Positions 8,906-17,047 of a stretch of DNA of 64,000 nucleotides are shown here, piece by piece (position 1 is the stretch's first letter; each line of letters begins with the position of its first letter). Made by a program: the position numbers and the translations under genes. The notes under the pieces are model-generated. The model saw only the letters and a list, made by a program, of their open reading frames with translations, was not told the origin of the DNA and did not search any database. The stretch spans positions 1-64,000 of the forward strand of contig NZ_CP146232.1 of the NCBI RefSeq assembly GCF_037040815.1, read 5' to 3'. The DNA comes from Pararoseomonas sp. SCSIO 73927 (GTDB lineage: Bacteria > Pseudomonadota > Alphaproteobacteria > Acetobacterales > Acetobacteraceae).

Positions 8906-9826
8906 TCACGCCGCGGCGGCGGACCACGCGAACATCAGCTCGTGCTTGTTGTGCGCCCCGTGGAACAGCGCCCCGCCGGGAATGGCGGCGAAGGCGGCCG
9001 CGGTCTCGTGGTCCGTCTCGCCCTGGAACTTGACCGTGACGAGGATGTTCTTCGCCGCCCCCGCCTCCATCCAGCGCCGCACCAGCCCCAGCAGGCGCGC
9101 GGGGTAGCAGATCACGTCGCTGAACAGCCAGTCCACGGGGAAGGGATCCAGCCCAAAGGCGCTCTCGCGCCGCACCGTTACCTCCGGCATGGCGGCCACG
9201 CGCGGGTCCATCTCCGCCTTGTCTACCGCTGTCACGCGGGCGCCGAGCTGCGCCAGCGCCCAGCTCCATCCCCCCGGCACGGCGCCGAGGTCCAGGCAGT
9301 GCTCACCGGGCTGCGGCCAGCGGCCAATCCGCAGCAGGGCCTCCCACAGCTTCAGGTAGGCGCGGCTGGGCGGCCCCTCCCGATCCTCCACGAAGGCGGG
9401 GGCGCCGTTGATGAAGGGGCTGCTCTTGGTCGGGCTCGCCAGCATCCGGTCCGGGGCCAGCAGGGTCCATGCGCCGAGGTGGGAGGTGGGCGGGGGCGCC
9501 GGGAAGACGATCGGCTTCGGCCGCAGCACCGGCAGGGCATCGCGGATCAGCGCGGCGCGGCGGTGATGCGCCACGTCCAGCAGCCCCCAGTTGCGCTGGA
9601 TCGCTCGCAGAGCATCGGCCGCGCCCTTGATGGAGGGCACGGGCATCTCCCGCGGGTCGCTCCACACGTCCAGCGCCCAGGGCGCGGCGTTCGGCCCCTC
9701 GGGCACCGGATCGGGCGAGAGGGCGAGCGGACCGTGCCAGCCGCCGATCCGGCGCCCGACGCGGCGAAGGTCCTCCTCCAGCTCCGGCTCGAGCCCCTCG
9801 GCCGCCAGGTAGGCGGAGCGGATCAT
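8906..9826 (-). CDS. RlmM-like SAM-dependent RNA 2'-O-methyltransferase (FtsJ fold)
   Basis: The C-terminal half is a Rossmann methyltransferase with SAM motif CLDLGAVPGGW (177-187) and VTAVDKAEMDP. The ribose methyltransferase tetrad K-D-K-E can be placed at Lys159, Asp237, Lys266 and Glu296 (AYLKL, LFSDV, VTVKF, HNKHEL). This order and setting match RlmM, which modifies C2498 of E. coli 23S rRNA. The N-terminal ~115 residues have no recognised THUMP-like motif and the protein is shorter than E. coli RlmM (366 aa), so the target is uncertain. The start overlaps the stop of the upstream DUF423 gene by 4 bases. Confidence 0.85.
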   Translation of the reverse strand: MIRSAYLAAEGLEPELEEDLRRVGRRIGGWHGPLALSPDPVPEGPNAAPWALDVWSDPREMPVPSIKGAADALRAIQRNWGLLDVAHHRRAALIRDALPVLRPKPIVFPAPPPTSHLGAWTLLAPDRMLASPTKSSPFINGAPAFVEDREGPPSRAYLKLWEALLRIGRWPQPGEHCLDLGAVPGGWSWALAQLGARVTAVDKAEMDPRVAAMPEVTVRRESAFGLDPFPVDWLFSDVICYPARLLGLVRRWMEAGAAKNILVTVKFQGETDHETAAAFAAIPGGALFHGAHNKHELMFAWSAAAA

Positions 9827-10188
9827 GCCCGCTGGAACAGCGCGGCCACGGCCAGCAGCAGCCAGCCCAGCATCAGCAGCATCCCGCCCGTCGGCGCCAC
9901 GGGCCCGAGGCTGCGGCCCGTGGTGGCGACGTACCAGACGGCCCCGCAGAACAGGATCATCCCCGCCAGGAAGGCCAGCCCCGCGCCGTTCACGGCCCAG
10001 CCGCCCCAGCGCTCCGCCAGGATGCCGGCCGCGATCAGGGCCAGCGCGTGCCAGCCCTGCTGGGTCAGCGCGTTGTCGATCATCCGCGCGCGGGCGGGGT
10101 TCAGCGCCAGCCCGTGCGCGGCATAGGCGGAAAGGCCGACGGCGAGCAGCCCGGCCAGGGCGCCGGCCGCGATGAAGAGACGTGACAT
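9823..10188 (-). CDS. DUF423 (YgdD-like) small membrane protein
   Basis: A 121-residue protein with four hydrophobic segments and the DUF423 landmarks: GLSAYAAHGL near residue 20, then QQGWHALALI, GAGLAFLAGMILFCGAVW and LGPVAPTGGMLLMLGWLLL. The molecular function of the family is unknown. An in-frame TTG two codons upstream (10194) is a possible alternative start. The stop overlaps the RlmM-like gene start (ATGA), so the two are translationally coupled. In enterobacteria ygdD also lies next to rlmM (ygdE), which supports both assignments. Confidence 0.92.
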   Translation of the reverse strand: MSRLFIAAGALAGLLAVGLSAYAAHGLALNPARARMIDNALTQQGWHALALIAAGILAERWGGWAVNGAGLAFLAGMILFCGAVWYVATTGRSLGPVAPTGGMLLMLGWLLLAVAALFQRA

Positions 10189-10278
10189 CCCCAAAGACCT
10201 AGCAGAACCCGGCGCCGGCCGGGAGGCGCACCGCCCGCAGGATCCGGGCAGGCGCCGCCGGGGCTCCGGAAGGCGCCC

Positions 10279-10443
10279 CTAGCGCATCCCGCGCCGGGTC
10301 ATGGCCGTGCCCGCCGCGCCGGCCAGGGCGGCGACGGCCAGCGCGCCGAGCAGGGCGCCCGCCATGACATGGGTGGCGAGCACCGCGCCGGCATGGAGGC
10401 CGAGCAGGGTGGTGCGGACGGGGCGGAAGGGGTTGGGCAGCAT
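10279..10443 (-). CDS. Very small membrane protein (54 aa), hypothetical
   Basis: The product begins MLPNPFRPVRTTLLGL and has one or two hydrophobic stretches (~14-31 and 33-46) rich in Ala, Gly and Leu. It ends in TAMTRRGMR. Its ATG overlaps the TGA of the 42-codon ORF upstream by one base (TGATG), typical of translational coupling, so the two probably form one unit. No family is recognised. It superficially resembles light-harvesting alpha peptides (small, one His in a hydrophobic span), but the AxxxH spacing is not right and no puf or bch genes are near. Confidence 0.5.
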   Translation of the reverse strand: MLPNPFRPVRTTLLGLHAGAVLATHVMAGALLGALAVAALAGAAGTAMTRRGMR

Positions 10444-10571
10444 CAGATCCGCCCCCCGGCCATGCGCGCCGCCCCGCCCGCGAGGAGAAGGCCGCCCGCC
10501 ACGGCCATGCCGAGCGGGACACCGATGCTCAGCCCTGTCAGCGACAGGGCGATGGAGGCGAAGATGGGCAT
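10443..10571 (-). CDS. Very small membrane protein (42 aa), hypothetical
   Basis: A 42-residue peptide, almost entirely hydrophobic (two possible spans at ~3-18 and 19-35), ending AARMAGGRI. It overlaps the next small ORF by one base. The hydrophobic pattern and the coupled arrangement argue for a real two-gene unit, but no homologue is recognised and the RBS is weak. Confidence 0.45.
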   Translation of the reverse strand: MPIFASIALSLTGLSIGVPLGMAVAGGLLLAGGAARMAGGRI

Positions 10572-10641
10572 GCGCGGCACTCCCTTGTCCGCCGCGCATC
10601 TGGCCCCGGTCCCGGATTTGGGAAGAGGAGCCCCCTACCGG

Positions 10642-12852
10642 TCAGAAGCTCACCGTCATCAGCAGCCGCACGGTCCGCCCGGGCAGCAGCACCTCCTCCT
10701 TCTTGAAGGAGGCGACGTTGCGGATGTCCGAGTCCAGCAGGTTGGTGCCGATGAGGGAGAAGTTCGCGGACCGGGTGTCGTCTAGCCGCGCCGTGTAACC
10801 GATCCGGGCGTTCAGCAGGTCGTAGCCCTTGGTCGGCGTCTCGTTCTCGCCCACGCGGTTCTGGTTGAAGGCATGCAGGTAGTCCACGCTTCCCTGGGCG
10901 CTGCCGTCGCGCCAGAACACGCCGCCGCCCAGCCGGTGCGGCGGGATGCGCGGAAGGTTACCGCCATCGCCCTCGAACTGCGCGCGGACGAAGTCGTAGC
11001 GGCCGGAGACGCCCACCTGGCCGTCCCACAGACGGAACAAGTCCCGCTCCACCTTCGCCTCCACGCCGTAGAAGCGCGCGTTCCGCTGGCCATAGGCGGT
11101 CTGGAGGAAGTCCCCGTCCCTCCCCGGCGCGCAGGATGCGAACTCCTCCCCGCAGCTGTTCCCGGTCAGGGAGCGAAAGATGAAGTCGTCGAAGTGGGAG
11201 TAGAAGGCGCTGGTGTCGAAACGGAAAGCGCCGGCGGTACGGGAGAAGCCCAGCTCCGCCGTTGCGGCGGATTCCTTCCGCAGGCTGGGATCGCCGACGT
11301 CGAAGGTGCCGGAGGCGTCGTGCGCCCCGCGGGAGAAGAGCTCGGCGGCGCTCGGCGCGCGCTGCACGTACTGGCCGGTCACCCGCGCCTGCACCGCCCA
11401 GGGCAGGTCGTAGAGCGCGCCGAGGCTGACGCTGAAGGGCGTGTAGCTCCGCCGGCGCCCGCTGTTCTCCAGCTCCGCATCGGGATCGGCGGGCAGGTTG
11501 TCCCCGGGGAAGGTCGCGGTGGAGCCGGTGATGCGGGCGAACTCAACCCGCCCGGCGGCCTGCAGCCGCAGGCGGGGCGTCAGCGTCAGCTCCTCGAAGA
11601 GGTAGCCGGCGTAGCGGCTGGTGCGGGCGGGCGGCAGAAACTCCAGGAACTCGCCGGTGGTGCGCAGCCGCTCCCTCTCGAAGGAGAGGCCGAAGGTGCC
11701 GTTCAGCGGGCCGATGCCCGTGCTGATGGGAACGTGCTGCATCTCCAGCCGGGCATCCCAGCTGCGGTTGCGGAACCCGCCATGGACCACGCGGGCGCCC
11801 GCTGCCCCGATCCCCTCTTCCGCGCCATGATCGTGGTCGTGCCCGTGGTCGTGCCCGTGGTCATGATCATGGCCGTGATCATGGCCGTGGCCGTGCTCCG
11901 CCGCGATCTCCTCGTGGCGGTAGGTGGTGAAGCCGAACCAGGCGCTGACGCGCTGGATGGGACCGGAGCCCGGCCGGTACTCGCCGCGGGTGGACCAGCG
12001 CAGCTGCTCGGCGTCCAGCGCCGTGCGCGCCTCGGCCTCCTCCCCGCCGGGGATCTCGTAGAGGCTGCGGAAGTGCGAGACGGAGGTGCCGATGAAGCCC
12101 TGGTCGAAGATGTAGCTCAGCCCGGCGGACTTGCCGTCCGTCCGCACGCCGCTGTTCTCCTGCCGGCGGCCGCCGGGGATGCGGTAGTCGCTGTCGTAGC
12201 GGCCAAAGGCGTCGAAATGGGCCACCCAGTTGCCCACGCGCATGTCGGTCGTCGCCACGCCATCCCAGCCGCGCGTGCCGCTGTTCCAGCCGCCGGAGAC
12301 GCGCCCCTGCACAGCCCGTTCCGGCAGCGCCGTCGGGATGCGGTTGTTGATGACGTTCACCACGCCGCCGATCGCCTGGGATCCCCAGCGCAGAGCCGCC
12401 GGGCCGCGCACCACCTCGATCCGATCCGCCGAGAGCGGGTCCAGCGGCACGACATGGTCCTCGCCGAGGGTGGAGACGTCGCCGGAGAGGAAGCCGTTCT
12501 CCTGCAGCCGCACGCGCACGCCCTCCAGCCCGCGGATGATCGGGCGGCTGGCACCGGGCGCGAAGGTGGAGGAGGTGATCCCGGGCTCGGTGAACAGCAC
12601 GTCGCCGAGGTTGCGGGCCGGCTGCGCCGCGATCTGGCCCTGGTCCAGCGTCGTCACCGGCAGGAAGCTGCCGAGCTGGCCCGTGTCGATCGGGCTCGCC
12701 GTGACCGACACGGAAGGGATGGAGACCGGGGCCGTGGCCGTCGACGGCGCGCCCGCCGGGCCCGCCTCCTGCGCCAGGGCCACCGGCCCAGTGCCGGCGC
12801 AGGCCAGCCCCGCGACGGTGGCCAGGAGTGCTGCGCGGTGTGAGATCGTCAT
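10642..12852 (-). CDS. TonB-dependent outer-membrane receptor, probable zinc receptor (ZnuD-like)
   Basis: An outer-membrane beta-barrel receptor of 736 residues. A signal peptide ends near VALAQ (~28). The plug domain includes ILLTEPG-like and IIRGLEGVRVRLQENG segments and VDVINNR-type VVNVINNRIP. The barrel ends with the aromatic C-terminal signature RTVRLLMTVSF. A striking His/Asp-rich external loop at ~318-345 (repeated HGHDHD) is the hallmark of zinc receptors such as Neisseria ZnuD. A Zur-like palindrome lies 49 bases before the start, and a ZnuA-like binding protein gene lies directly upstream on the same strand. Zinc is therefore the most likely substrate. Nickel or another metal cannot be excluded. 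Confidence 0.9.
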   Translation of the reverse strand: MTISHRAALLATVAGLACAGTGPVALAQEAGPAGAPSTATAPVSIPSVSVTASPIDTGQLGSFLPVTTLDQGQIAAQPARNLGDVLFTEPGITSSTFAPGASRPIIRGLEGVRVRLQENGFLSGDVSTLGEDHVVPLDPLSADRIEVVRGPAALRWGSQAIGGVVNVINNRIPTALPERAVQGRVSGGWNSGTRGWDGVATTDMRVGNWVAHFDAFGRYDSDYRIPGGRRQENSGVRTDGKSAGLSYIFDQGFIGTSVSHFRSLYEIPGGEEAEARTALDAEQLRWSTRGEYRPGSGPIQRVSAWFGFTTYRHEEIAAEHGHGHDHGHDHDHGHDHGHDHDHGAEEGIGAAGARVVHGGFRNRSWDARLEMQHVPISTGIGPLNGTFGLSFERERLRTTGEFLEFLPPARTSRYAGYLFEELTLTPRLRLQAAGRVEFARITGSTATFPGDNLPADPDAELENSGRRRSYTPFSVSLGALYDLPWAVQARVTGQYVQRAPSAAELFSRGAHDASGTFDVGDPSLRKESAATAELGFSRTAGAFRFDTSAFYSHFDDFIFRSLTGNSCGEEFASCAPGRDGDFLQTAYGQRNARFYGVEAKVERDLFRLWDGQVGVSGRYDFVRAQFEGDGGNLPRIPPHRLGGGVFWRDGSAQGSVDYLHAFNQNRVGENETPTKGYDLLNARIGYTARLDDTRSANFSLIGTNLLDSDIRNVASFKKEEVLLPGRTVRLLMTVSF

Positions 12853-12900
12853 GAGGCCCTCTGCATCCCGGTGCCCGCCAGCGGGCGAGGCACCGCCCCG

Positions 12901-12919
12901 AACGTAATGTGATAACGTA
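12901..12919 (-). promoter_or_regulatory. Imperfect Zur-like operator upstream of the TonB receptor
   Basis: The arms ACGTAAT and ATAACGT are separated by three bases, with one mismatch between the arms. It has the same architecture as the perfect palindrome before the ZnuA-like gene. It lies 49 bases before the receptor ATG. Identity as a Zur site rests on its similarity to the GTTATA..ATAAC core of known Zur boxes and on the function of the gene. Confidence 0.6.
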
Positions 12920-12994
12920 ACTTCCTGGCCGCGCACCCATCCCCCGATGGCGTGCGGCGGCCGGCGATGGTGCTGCCCCCGCGGGGGCGGCGCG

Positions 12995-13948
12995 CTACTC
13001 CTCGCCCCGCATGGCCGGGACGAGAAGGCCGGTGTTGTGGCGGATCAGCGCCTCGTAGGTCGCGGCCGGGCCATCGGGCGGGGAGAGGGCGTCGGAGTAG
13101 AGCCGCCCCCGCACGCGCACCCCCGCCTCCCGCGCCAGGCGCTCCAGCGTGGTGCTCTCCGCCATGTTCTCGAGGAAGACGGCCGTGATCCTCTCCGCCC
13201 GGATCTGCCGGATCAGCCGGCCCACGCCAGCGGCCGAGGCCTCGGAATGGGTGCTCACCCCCTGCGGCGCCAGGAACCGGATGCTGTAGGCGTCGCCGTA
13301 GTAGCCGAAGGCGTCGTGTCCGGTGATCACCCGCCGCCTGCCCTCCGGCACCATGGCCACCGCCGCCCGCACCTCGGCGTCCAGCGCCGTCAGCCGGGCT
13401 GAGAACCCTTCGGCGTTCCGGGCGTAGAGGGCGGCATTGCCGGGATCGGCGGCGGAGAGCCCGGCCGCGATGTTGCGCGCGTAGATCCGGGCGTTGCGCG
13501 GGTCGCCCCAGGCATGGGGATCGGGCGCGCGGGCGACCCCCTCCCCCCGGCCGCGCCGGCCACCGCCGTGCGAATGATCATGGGAGTGGTCATGCGGCCC
13601 CGCCTCCGCGGCGCGGGTGGCCACGCCATCGGTGGCGATGGCGGCCGCGCCGCGGAACCCGGCGGCATCCGTCAGCCGGTTCAGCCAGTCGTCGAAGCCC
13701 AGCCCGTTGCGGACCAGCAGCGCAGCGCCGCGTAGCCGCTCCGCGTCCGAGGGCCGGGGCTGGAAGTCGTGCGCGTCGCCATCCGGCCCGACAAGGACCG
13801 AGAGCGCGAGCGGCCGGTCCCCCGCCACCTGCCGCACCATGTCCCCGAGGATGGAGAAGCTCGCCACCACCGGCAGGCCCCCCTGCGCGCCGGCGGGGCG
13901 GATGGCCGGCAGGGCGAGGACGGCGGCGAGGAGCGTGCGGCGCTGCAT
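12995..13948 (-). CDS. ZnuA-like metal ABC transporter substrate-binding protein
   Basis: Periplasmic metal-binding protein of cluster A-I (TroA/ZnuA), expected to deliver Zn2+ to an ABC transporter. The signal peptide ends near AGAQ (~22). The likely metal ligands are His60 (GDAHDFQP), His145 (DPHAWGDP), His211 (ITGHDAFGYY) and Asp286 (YSDALS). A short His-rich loop (PHDHSHDHSH, ~118-127) is typical of zinc rather than manganese members. The gene is followed by the TonB receptor after 142 bases. There are no permease (znuB) or ATPase (znuC) genes in the window. Confidence 0.9.
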   Translation of the reverse strand: MQRRTLLAAVLALPAIRPAGAQGGLPVVASFSILGDMVRQVAGDRPLALSVLVGPDGDAHDFQPRPSDAERLRGAALLVRNGLGFDDWLNRLTDAAGFRGAAAIATDGVATRAAEAGPHDHSHDHSHGGGRRGRGEGVARAPDPHAWGDPRNARIYARNIAAGLSAADPGNAALYARNAEGFSARLTALDAEVRAAVAMVPEGRRRVITGHDAFGYYGDAYSIRFLAPQGVSTHSEASAAGVGRLIRQIRAERITAVFLENMAESTTLERLAREAGVRVRGRLYSDALSPPDGPAATYEALIRHNTGLLVPAMRGEE

Positions 13949-13958
13949 CAGGATCTCA

Positions 13959-13979
13959 CTACGTTATAACATAACGTAG
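13959..13979 (-). promoter_or_regulatory. Zur-like operator (perfect palindrome) upstream of the ZnuA-like gene
   Basis: CTACGTTAT and ATAACGTAG form perfect 9-base arms around a 3-base spacer. The inner part GTTAT...ATAAC is the conserved core of Zur boxes. It ends only 10 bases before the ZnuA-like start codon, where bound repressor would block RNA polymerase. It is an AT-rich island in very GC-rich surroundings. Confidence 0.75.
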
Positions 13980-14018
13980 AGCAGCACGGGCACGCGCTTG
14001 CAAGTGCGAAAACGACGC

Positions 14019-14813
14019 CTACCGGTCGCGGCGAAACAGCCGGCGCAGCCGATCCCAAAGCCCCGGGCCACCCCGCCGGGCGATGCTGGACTGCGTGGCG
14101 TGCGGCCGCCGCGCCGGCGGCGGCAGGGCGCTGGCCACTGTGTGGCGGCCGGAATCGCGCAGCCCGATCAGCCGCAGCTCCAGCGCGATCACCCCCGCCA
14201 CCGCCTCCACCGGGTGGGAGCCGGCGAGCTGCTCCGCCGTCGCCGCCGCGTCCTCGAAGTTCTCGGACCGGCGCAGCGCATCCACCACCCGGACCGTCTG
14301 CTCCGCGTCCAGCGGCGGGCCGGCGCGCCACAGCGCCACCGCCTCGCCCCGCCAGGCGCGCGCCAGGTCGGGCTTGCGCGCGTCGTCCGCCGCCCAGGCC
14401 GCCTGCAGCGTCGCCTCCGCCGCCGCGTGCAGCGCCCCCGTCTCCTCCAGCACGTAGGCATAGGCGAGGAAGCGGCGGCTCAACGGCGGGTGGGTCGCGT
14501 CCGCGATCAGGGCGCGGAACGGCGCGGTGCCCACCGCCTCGATCACGGCGGGATGGGCGCGCGCGATCTCCGGGGCCACGTAGCCGCAGTGCGGGCACTG
14601 CTGCAGCCAGGCGGCCATCGTGCCCCGCAGCGGCTCGCCCGGGCGCAGGTCCAGGTCCGGCGCGCCCTCCGGCGGCACCGGGCGGAAGCGGGCCTGCCGG
14701 CTCTCCGTGCCGCAGACGGCGCAGCGCACCTCGGCCGTGCGGGACCCGCCCGCGCGGGGGCCGGGCTGTGGGCCGTTGCGGCTCGCGTGCGGGCCAGGGG
14801 TGGGGCGGGACAT
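14019..14813 (-). CDS. Zinc-ribbon-containing hypothetical protein (DUF2225-like)
   Basis: Two CxxC pairs at Cys31/Cys34 (CAVCGTE) and Cys73/Cys76 (CPHCGYVAPE) form a split zinc ribbon. Helical repeats follow (~95-200; YAYVLEETGALHAAAEATLQ, then an ARAWRGEAVALWR segment) that look TPR-like. The combination resembles the uncharacterised DUF2225 family, but the match is from memory. The C-terminus is basic (LWDRLRRLFRRDR). The ATG at 14813 was preferred because further upstream codons overlap the divergent pip promoter region. Confidence 0.75.
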   Translation of the reverse strand: MSRPTPGPHASRNGPQPGPRAGGSRTAEVRCAVCGTESRQARFRPVPPEGAPDLDLRPGEPLRGTMAAWLQQCPHCGYVAPEIARAHPAVIEAVGTAPFRALIADATHPPLSRRFLAYAYVLEETGALHAAAEATLQAAWAADDARKPDLARAWRGEAVALWRAGPPLDAEQTVRVVDALRRSENFEDAAATAEQLAGSHPVEAVAGVIALELRLIGLRDSGRHTVASALPPPARRPHATQSSIARRGGPGLWDRLRRLFRRDR

Positions 14814-14925
14814 GATCGTCCAAGATAGGCGCGCGGGGGCGCCGCGCGAAGGGCGCGCGCGGGAAATCGCCGCCGCCGCGGCGGGCCCGTTGCATCCCGC
14901 CCGCGCGATGCGCCAAACAGGCCCC

Positions 14926-15903
14926 ATGCCGCGCGGCGACCTTTTTCCCGACATCGCCCCCTACGAGACGGGCCTGCTCCCCCTCTCCCATTCCGGAGCG
15001 GGCGGCCCGGCGCACGTGATGTACTGGGAGCAGGTGGGGAACCCGCGGGGCCAGCCCGTGCTGTTCCTGCACGGCGGCCCGGGCGCAGGCGCCGGCGCCG
15101 TCCACCGCCGCTTCTTCGACCCGCTGCACTGGCGCGTGGTGATCTTCGACCAGCGCGGCGCCGGCCGGTCCCGCCCGCTCGGCGAGCTGCGCGACAACTC
15201 CACCCCGAAGCTGGTGGAGGACATCGAGACGCTACGCCGCTTCCTCGGGATCGACCGCTGGCTTCTCTTCGGCGGCTCCTGGGGCTCCACCCTCGCCCTT
15301 GCCTACGCCCAGGCTCACCCAGACCGCGTGGCGGGCTGCGTGCTGCGCGGCGTGTTCCTCGGGCGGCAGGATGAGGTGGAGTGGTTCCTCTACGGCCTGC
15401 GCCGCGTCTTTCCCGATGCCTGGGCATCCTTCGCGGAGCACGTCCCGCCGGAGGAGCGCGGCGACCTCCTCACCGCCTATCTCCGCCGGCTGACGCACCC
15501 GGACCCGGCCATCCACCTCGCCGCCGCCCGGTCCTGGAGCAACTACGAGGGGCTGTGCAGCACTCTCCTGCCGAGTCCGGAGACCGTCGCCTCCTTCGCG
15601 CAGGACCGCTCCGCCCTCGGCCTCGCGCGGATCGAGGCGCACTACTTCGCCCACGACCTCTTCCTGCCGCCGGAAGGCCTGCTGGCCCGCATGGACCGTC
15701 TCGCGCACGTGCCGGCGGAGATCGTGCAGGGCCGCTACGACATGGTCTGCCCGCCCACCTCCGCCTTCGAGCTGGCGGAGGCCTGGCCCATGGCGCGGCT
15801 GACCGTGGTGCCGGATGCCGGGCACTCCGCGCTGGAGCCGGGGGTGCGGACGGCGCTGGTCTCCGCGGTGGAGCGGTTCCGCCGGCGCCCGCCGGGGTTC
15901 TGA
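14926..15903 (+). CDS. pip: Proline iminopeptidase
   Basis: Cytoplasmic alpha/beta-hydrolase that removes N-terminal proline from peptides. The oxyanion motif HGGPG is at 49-53, nucleophile Ser118 is in GGSWGS, the acid is Asp272 (GRYDMVCP) and the catalytic base is His300 (AGHSALEPG). The opening PYETGLLPLSHSG and the segment DQRGAGRSRP are characteristic of the S33 family. The length (325 aa) is normal. An in-frame ATG at 14908 would add six residues. It is divergent from the zinc-ribbon gene. Confidence 0.95.
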   Translation: MPRGDLFPDIAPYETGLLPLSHSGAGGPAHVMYWEQVGNPRGQPVLFLHGGPGAGAGAVHRRFFDPLHWRVVIFDQRGAGRSRPLGELRDNSTPKLVEDIETLRRFLGIDRWLLFGGSWGSTLALAYAQAHPDRVAGCVLRGVFLGRQDEVEWFLYGLRRVFPDAWASFAEHVPPEERGDLLTAYLRRLTHPDPAIHLAAARSWSNYEGLCSTLLPSPETVASFAQDRSALGLARIEAHYFAHDLFLPPEGLLARMDRLAHVPAEIVQGRYDMVCPPTSAFELAEAWPMARLTVVPDAGHSALEPGVRTALVSAVERFRRRPPGF

Positions 15904-16154
15904 GGACGGGCATCGCCAGGCTCACCGTCGGGGGCCGCAGGTTCATGGAGCCCGGAGCAGCCCCTTCGCCGCTGGCAGCAGGGCGGCCGGACCATCGCCC
16001 AGGCACCCCCCCTCCCGAAGCAGGACAGGGCCGCCCTTAAAGACTTCGACGCCGGAAGCACAACGGTCTAAACAGGTTGCACGCCCGTGCCGACGCGCTG
16101 CCCGCGCCCGTGTCCCGCAGAAACTGCGCGGTCCGAACCCATGAAAGACCCAAA

Positions 16155-16973
16155 TTGCAAATCCAGGTCGGGTACAGGCTCGTCTACGAGCTCCCGCAAC
16201 CGACGCCCATGATCCTGATGCTCTCCATACATCCGAGCCGTATGGAGGACATTCTCGTCGCCGAGGCCCCTGTCTTCGATCCACCCGTGCAGGCCAACGC
16301 CTACCGGGATCATTTCGGCAACGTCGGAACCCGCCTCGTCGCGCCGGCCGGCCGCTTCACCCTGTCCAACAGCGCTGTGGTCCGCGACAGCGGGCTGCCC
16401 GACACGCTGAGCCCCGGCGCCCTCCAGCACCGGGTGGAGGACCTGCCGGACGAGGCGGTCGGGTTTCTGCTCGGCAGCCGTTACTGCGAGACGGACCTGA
16501 TGTCCGATACGGCCTTCCGGCTCTTCGGGCACCTGCCCCCCGGCTGGGACCGGGTGCAGGCGATCTGTGACCATGTGCACCACCACATCGCCTTCGACTA
16601 CCAGGCCGCACGCGCCACCCGCACCGCGGCCGATGCCTATCACGAGGGAACGGGCGTCTGCCGCGATTACGCGCACCTGGCGATCACCTTCTGCCGGTGC
16701 CTGAACATCCCCGCGCGCTACTGCACGGGCTACCTTGGCGACATGGGCACGCCGCCGCCCTGGGGCGTGCCCGACTTCGCGGCGTGGTTCGAGGTCTATC
16801 TCGGCGGTGCCTGGCACGTCTTTGACGCCCGCAACAACGTGCCGCGGATCGGGCGCATTCTCCTGGCGCGCGGGCGGGACGCCACCGATGTCGCCATCAC
16901 CACCACCTTCGGATCCAACCTGCTGAGCAGCTTCACCGTGCAGACCGACGAGATCGCGGCCGCCCAACCCTGA
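16155..16973 (+). CDS. Transglutaminase-like (cysteine protease fold) family protein
   Basis: An N-terminal domain (~1-95; YELPQPTPMILMLSIHPSR) precedes the transglutaminase-like core. Cys169 in GTGVCRDYAHLA is the nucleophile and FDARNN (Asp224) supplies the acid. At the position of the usual His-Ala-Trp motif this protein reads FAAWFEVYLGG, and the His seen in FDARHN of relatives as I remember them is Asn, so the catalytic His is unclear. His221 is the only nearby candidate. A TTG at 16155 was chosen because the known family starts here. An ATG at 16077 would add 26 dissimilar residues. The role (peptide crosslinking or hydrolysis) is unknown. Confidence 0.85.
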   Translation: MQIQVGYRLVYELPQPTPMILMLSIHPSRMEDILVAEAPVFDPPVQANAYRDHFGNVGTRLVAPAGRFTLSNSAVVRDSGLPDTLSPGALQHRVEDLPDEAVGFLLGSRYCETDLMSDTAFRLFGHLPPGWDRVQAICDHVHHHIAFDYQAARATRTAADAYHEGTGVCRDYAHLAITFCRCLNIPARYCTGYLGDMGTPPPWGVPDFAAWFEVYLGGAWHVFDARNNVPRIGRILLARGRDATDVAITTTFGSNLLSSFTVQTDEIAAAQP

Positions 16974-17047
16974 ACCGCCGGCCGGCACTGCGCTGGCCGG
17001 CTGCTGCCCCCGAGAGGAGGAGAGGAAGGCCGCCTCTCCCGCCCCTC

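Noticed and set aside
10279..10571. Light-harvesting alpha/beta peptides (pufAB-like)
   Set aside because: The 54-residue peptide has the right size and one His in a hydrophobic span, but the AxxxH spacing is wrong, the partner lacks the LH-beta pattern and no photosynthesis genes are around.
12970..12990. Terminator between the ZnuA-like and TonB receptor genes
   Set aside because: GCCCCCGCGGGGGC is a perfect palindrome, but there is no loop or T-run, so it is not convincing as an intrinsic terminator.
10642..13948. Complete znuABC zinc operon
   Set aside because: The genes upstream and downstream (a zinc-ribbon protein and small ORFs) are not a permease or ATPase.
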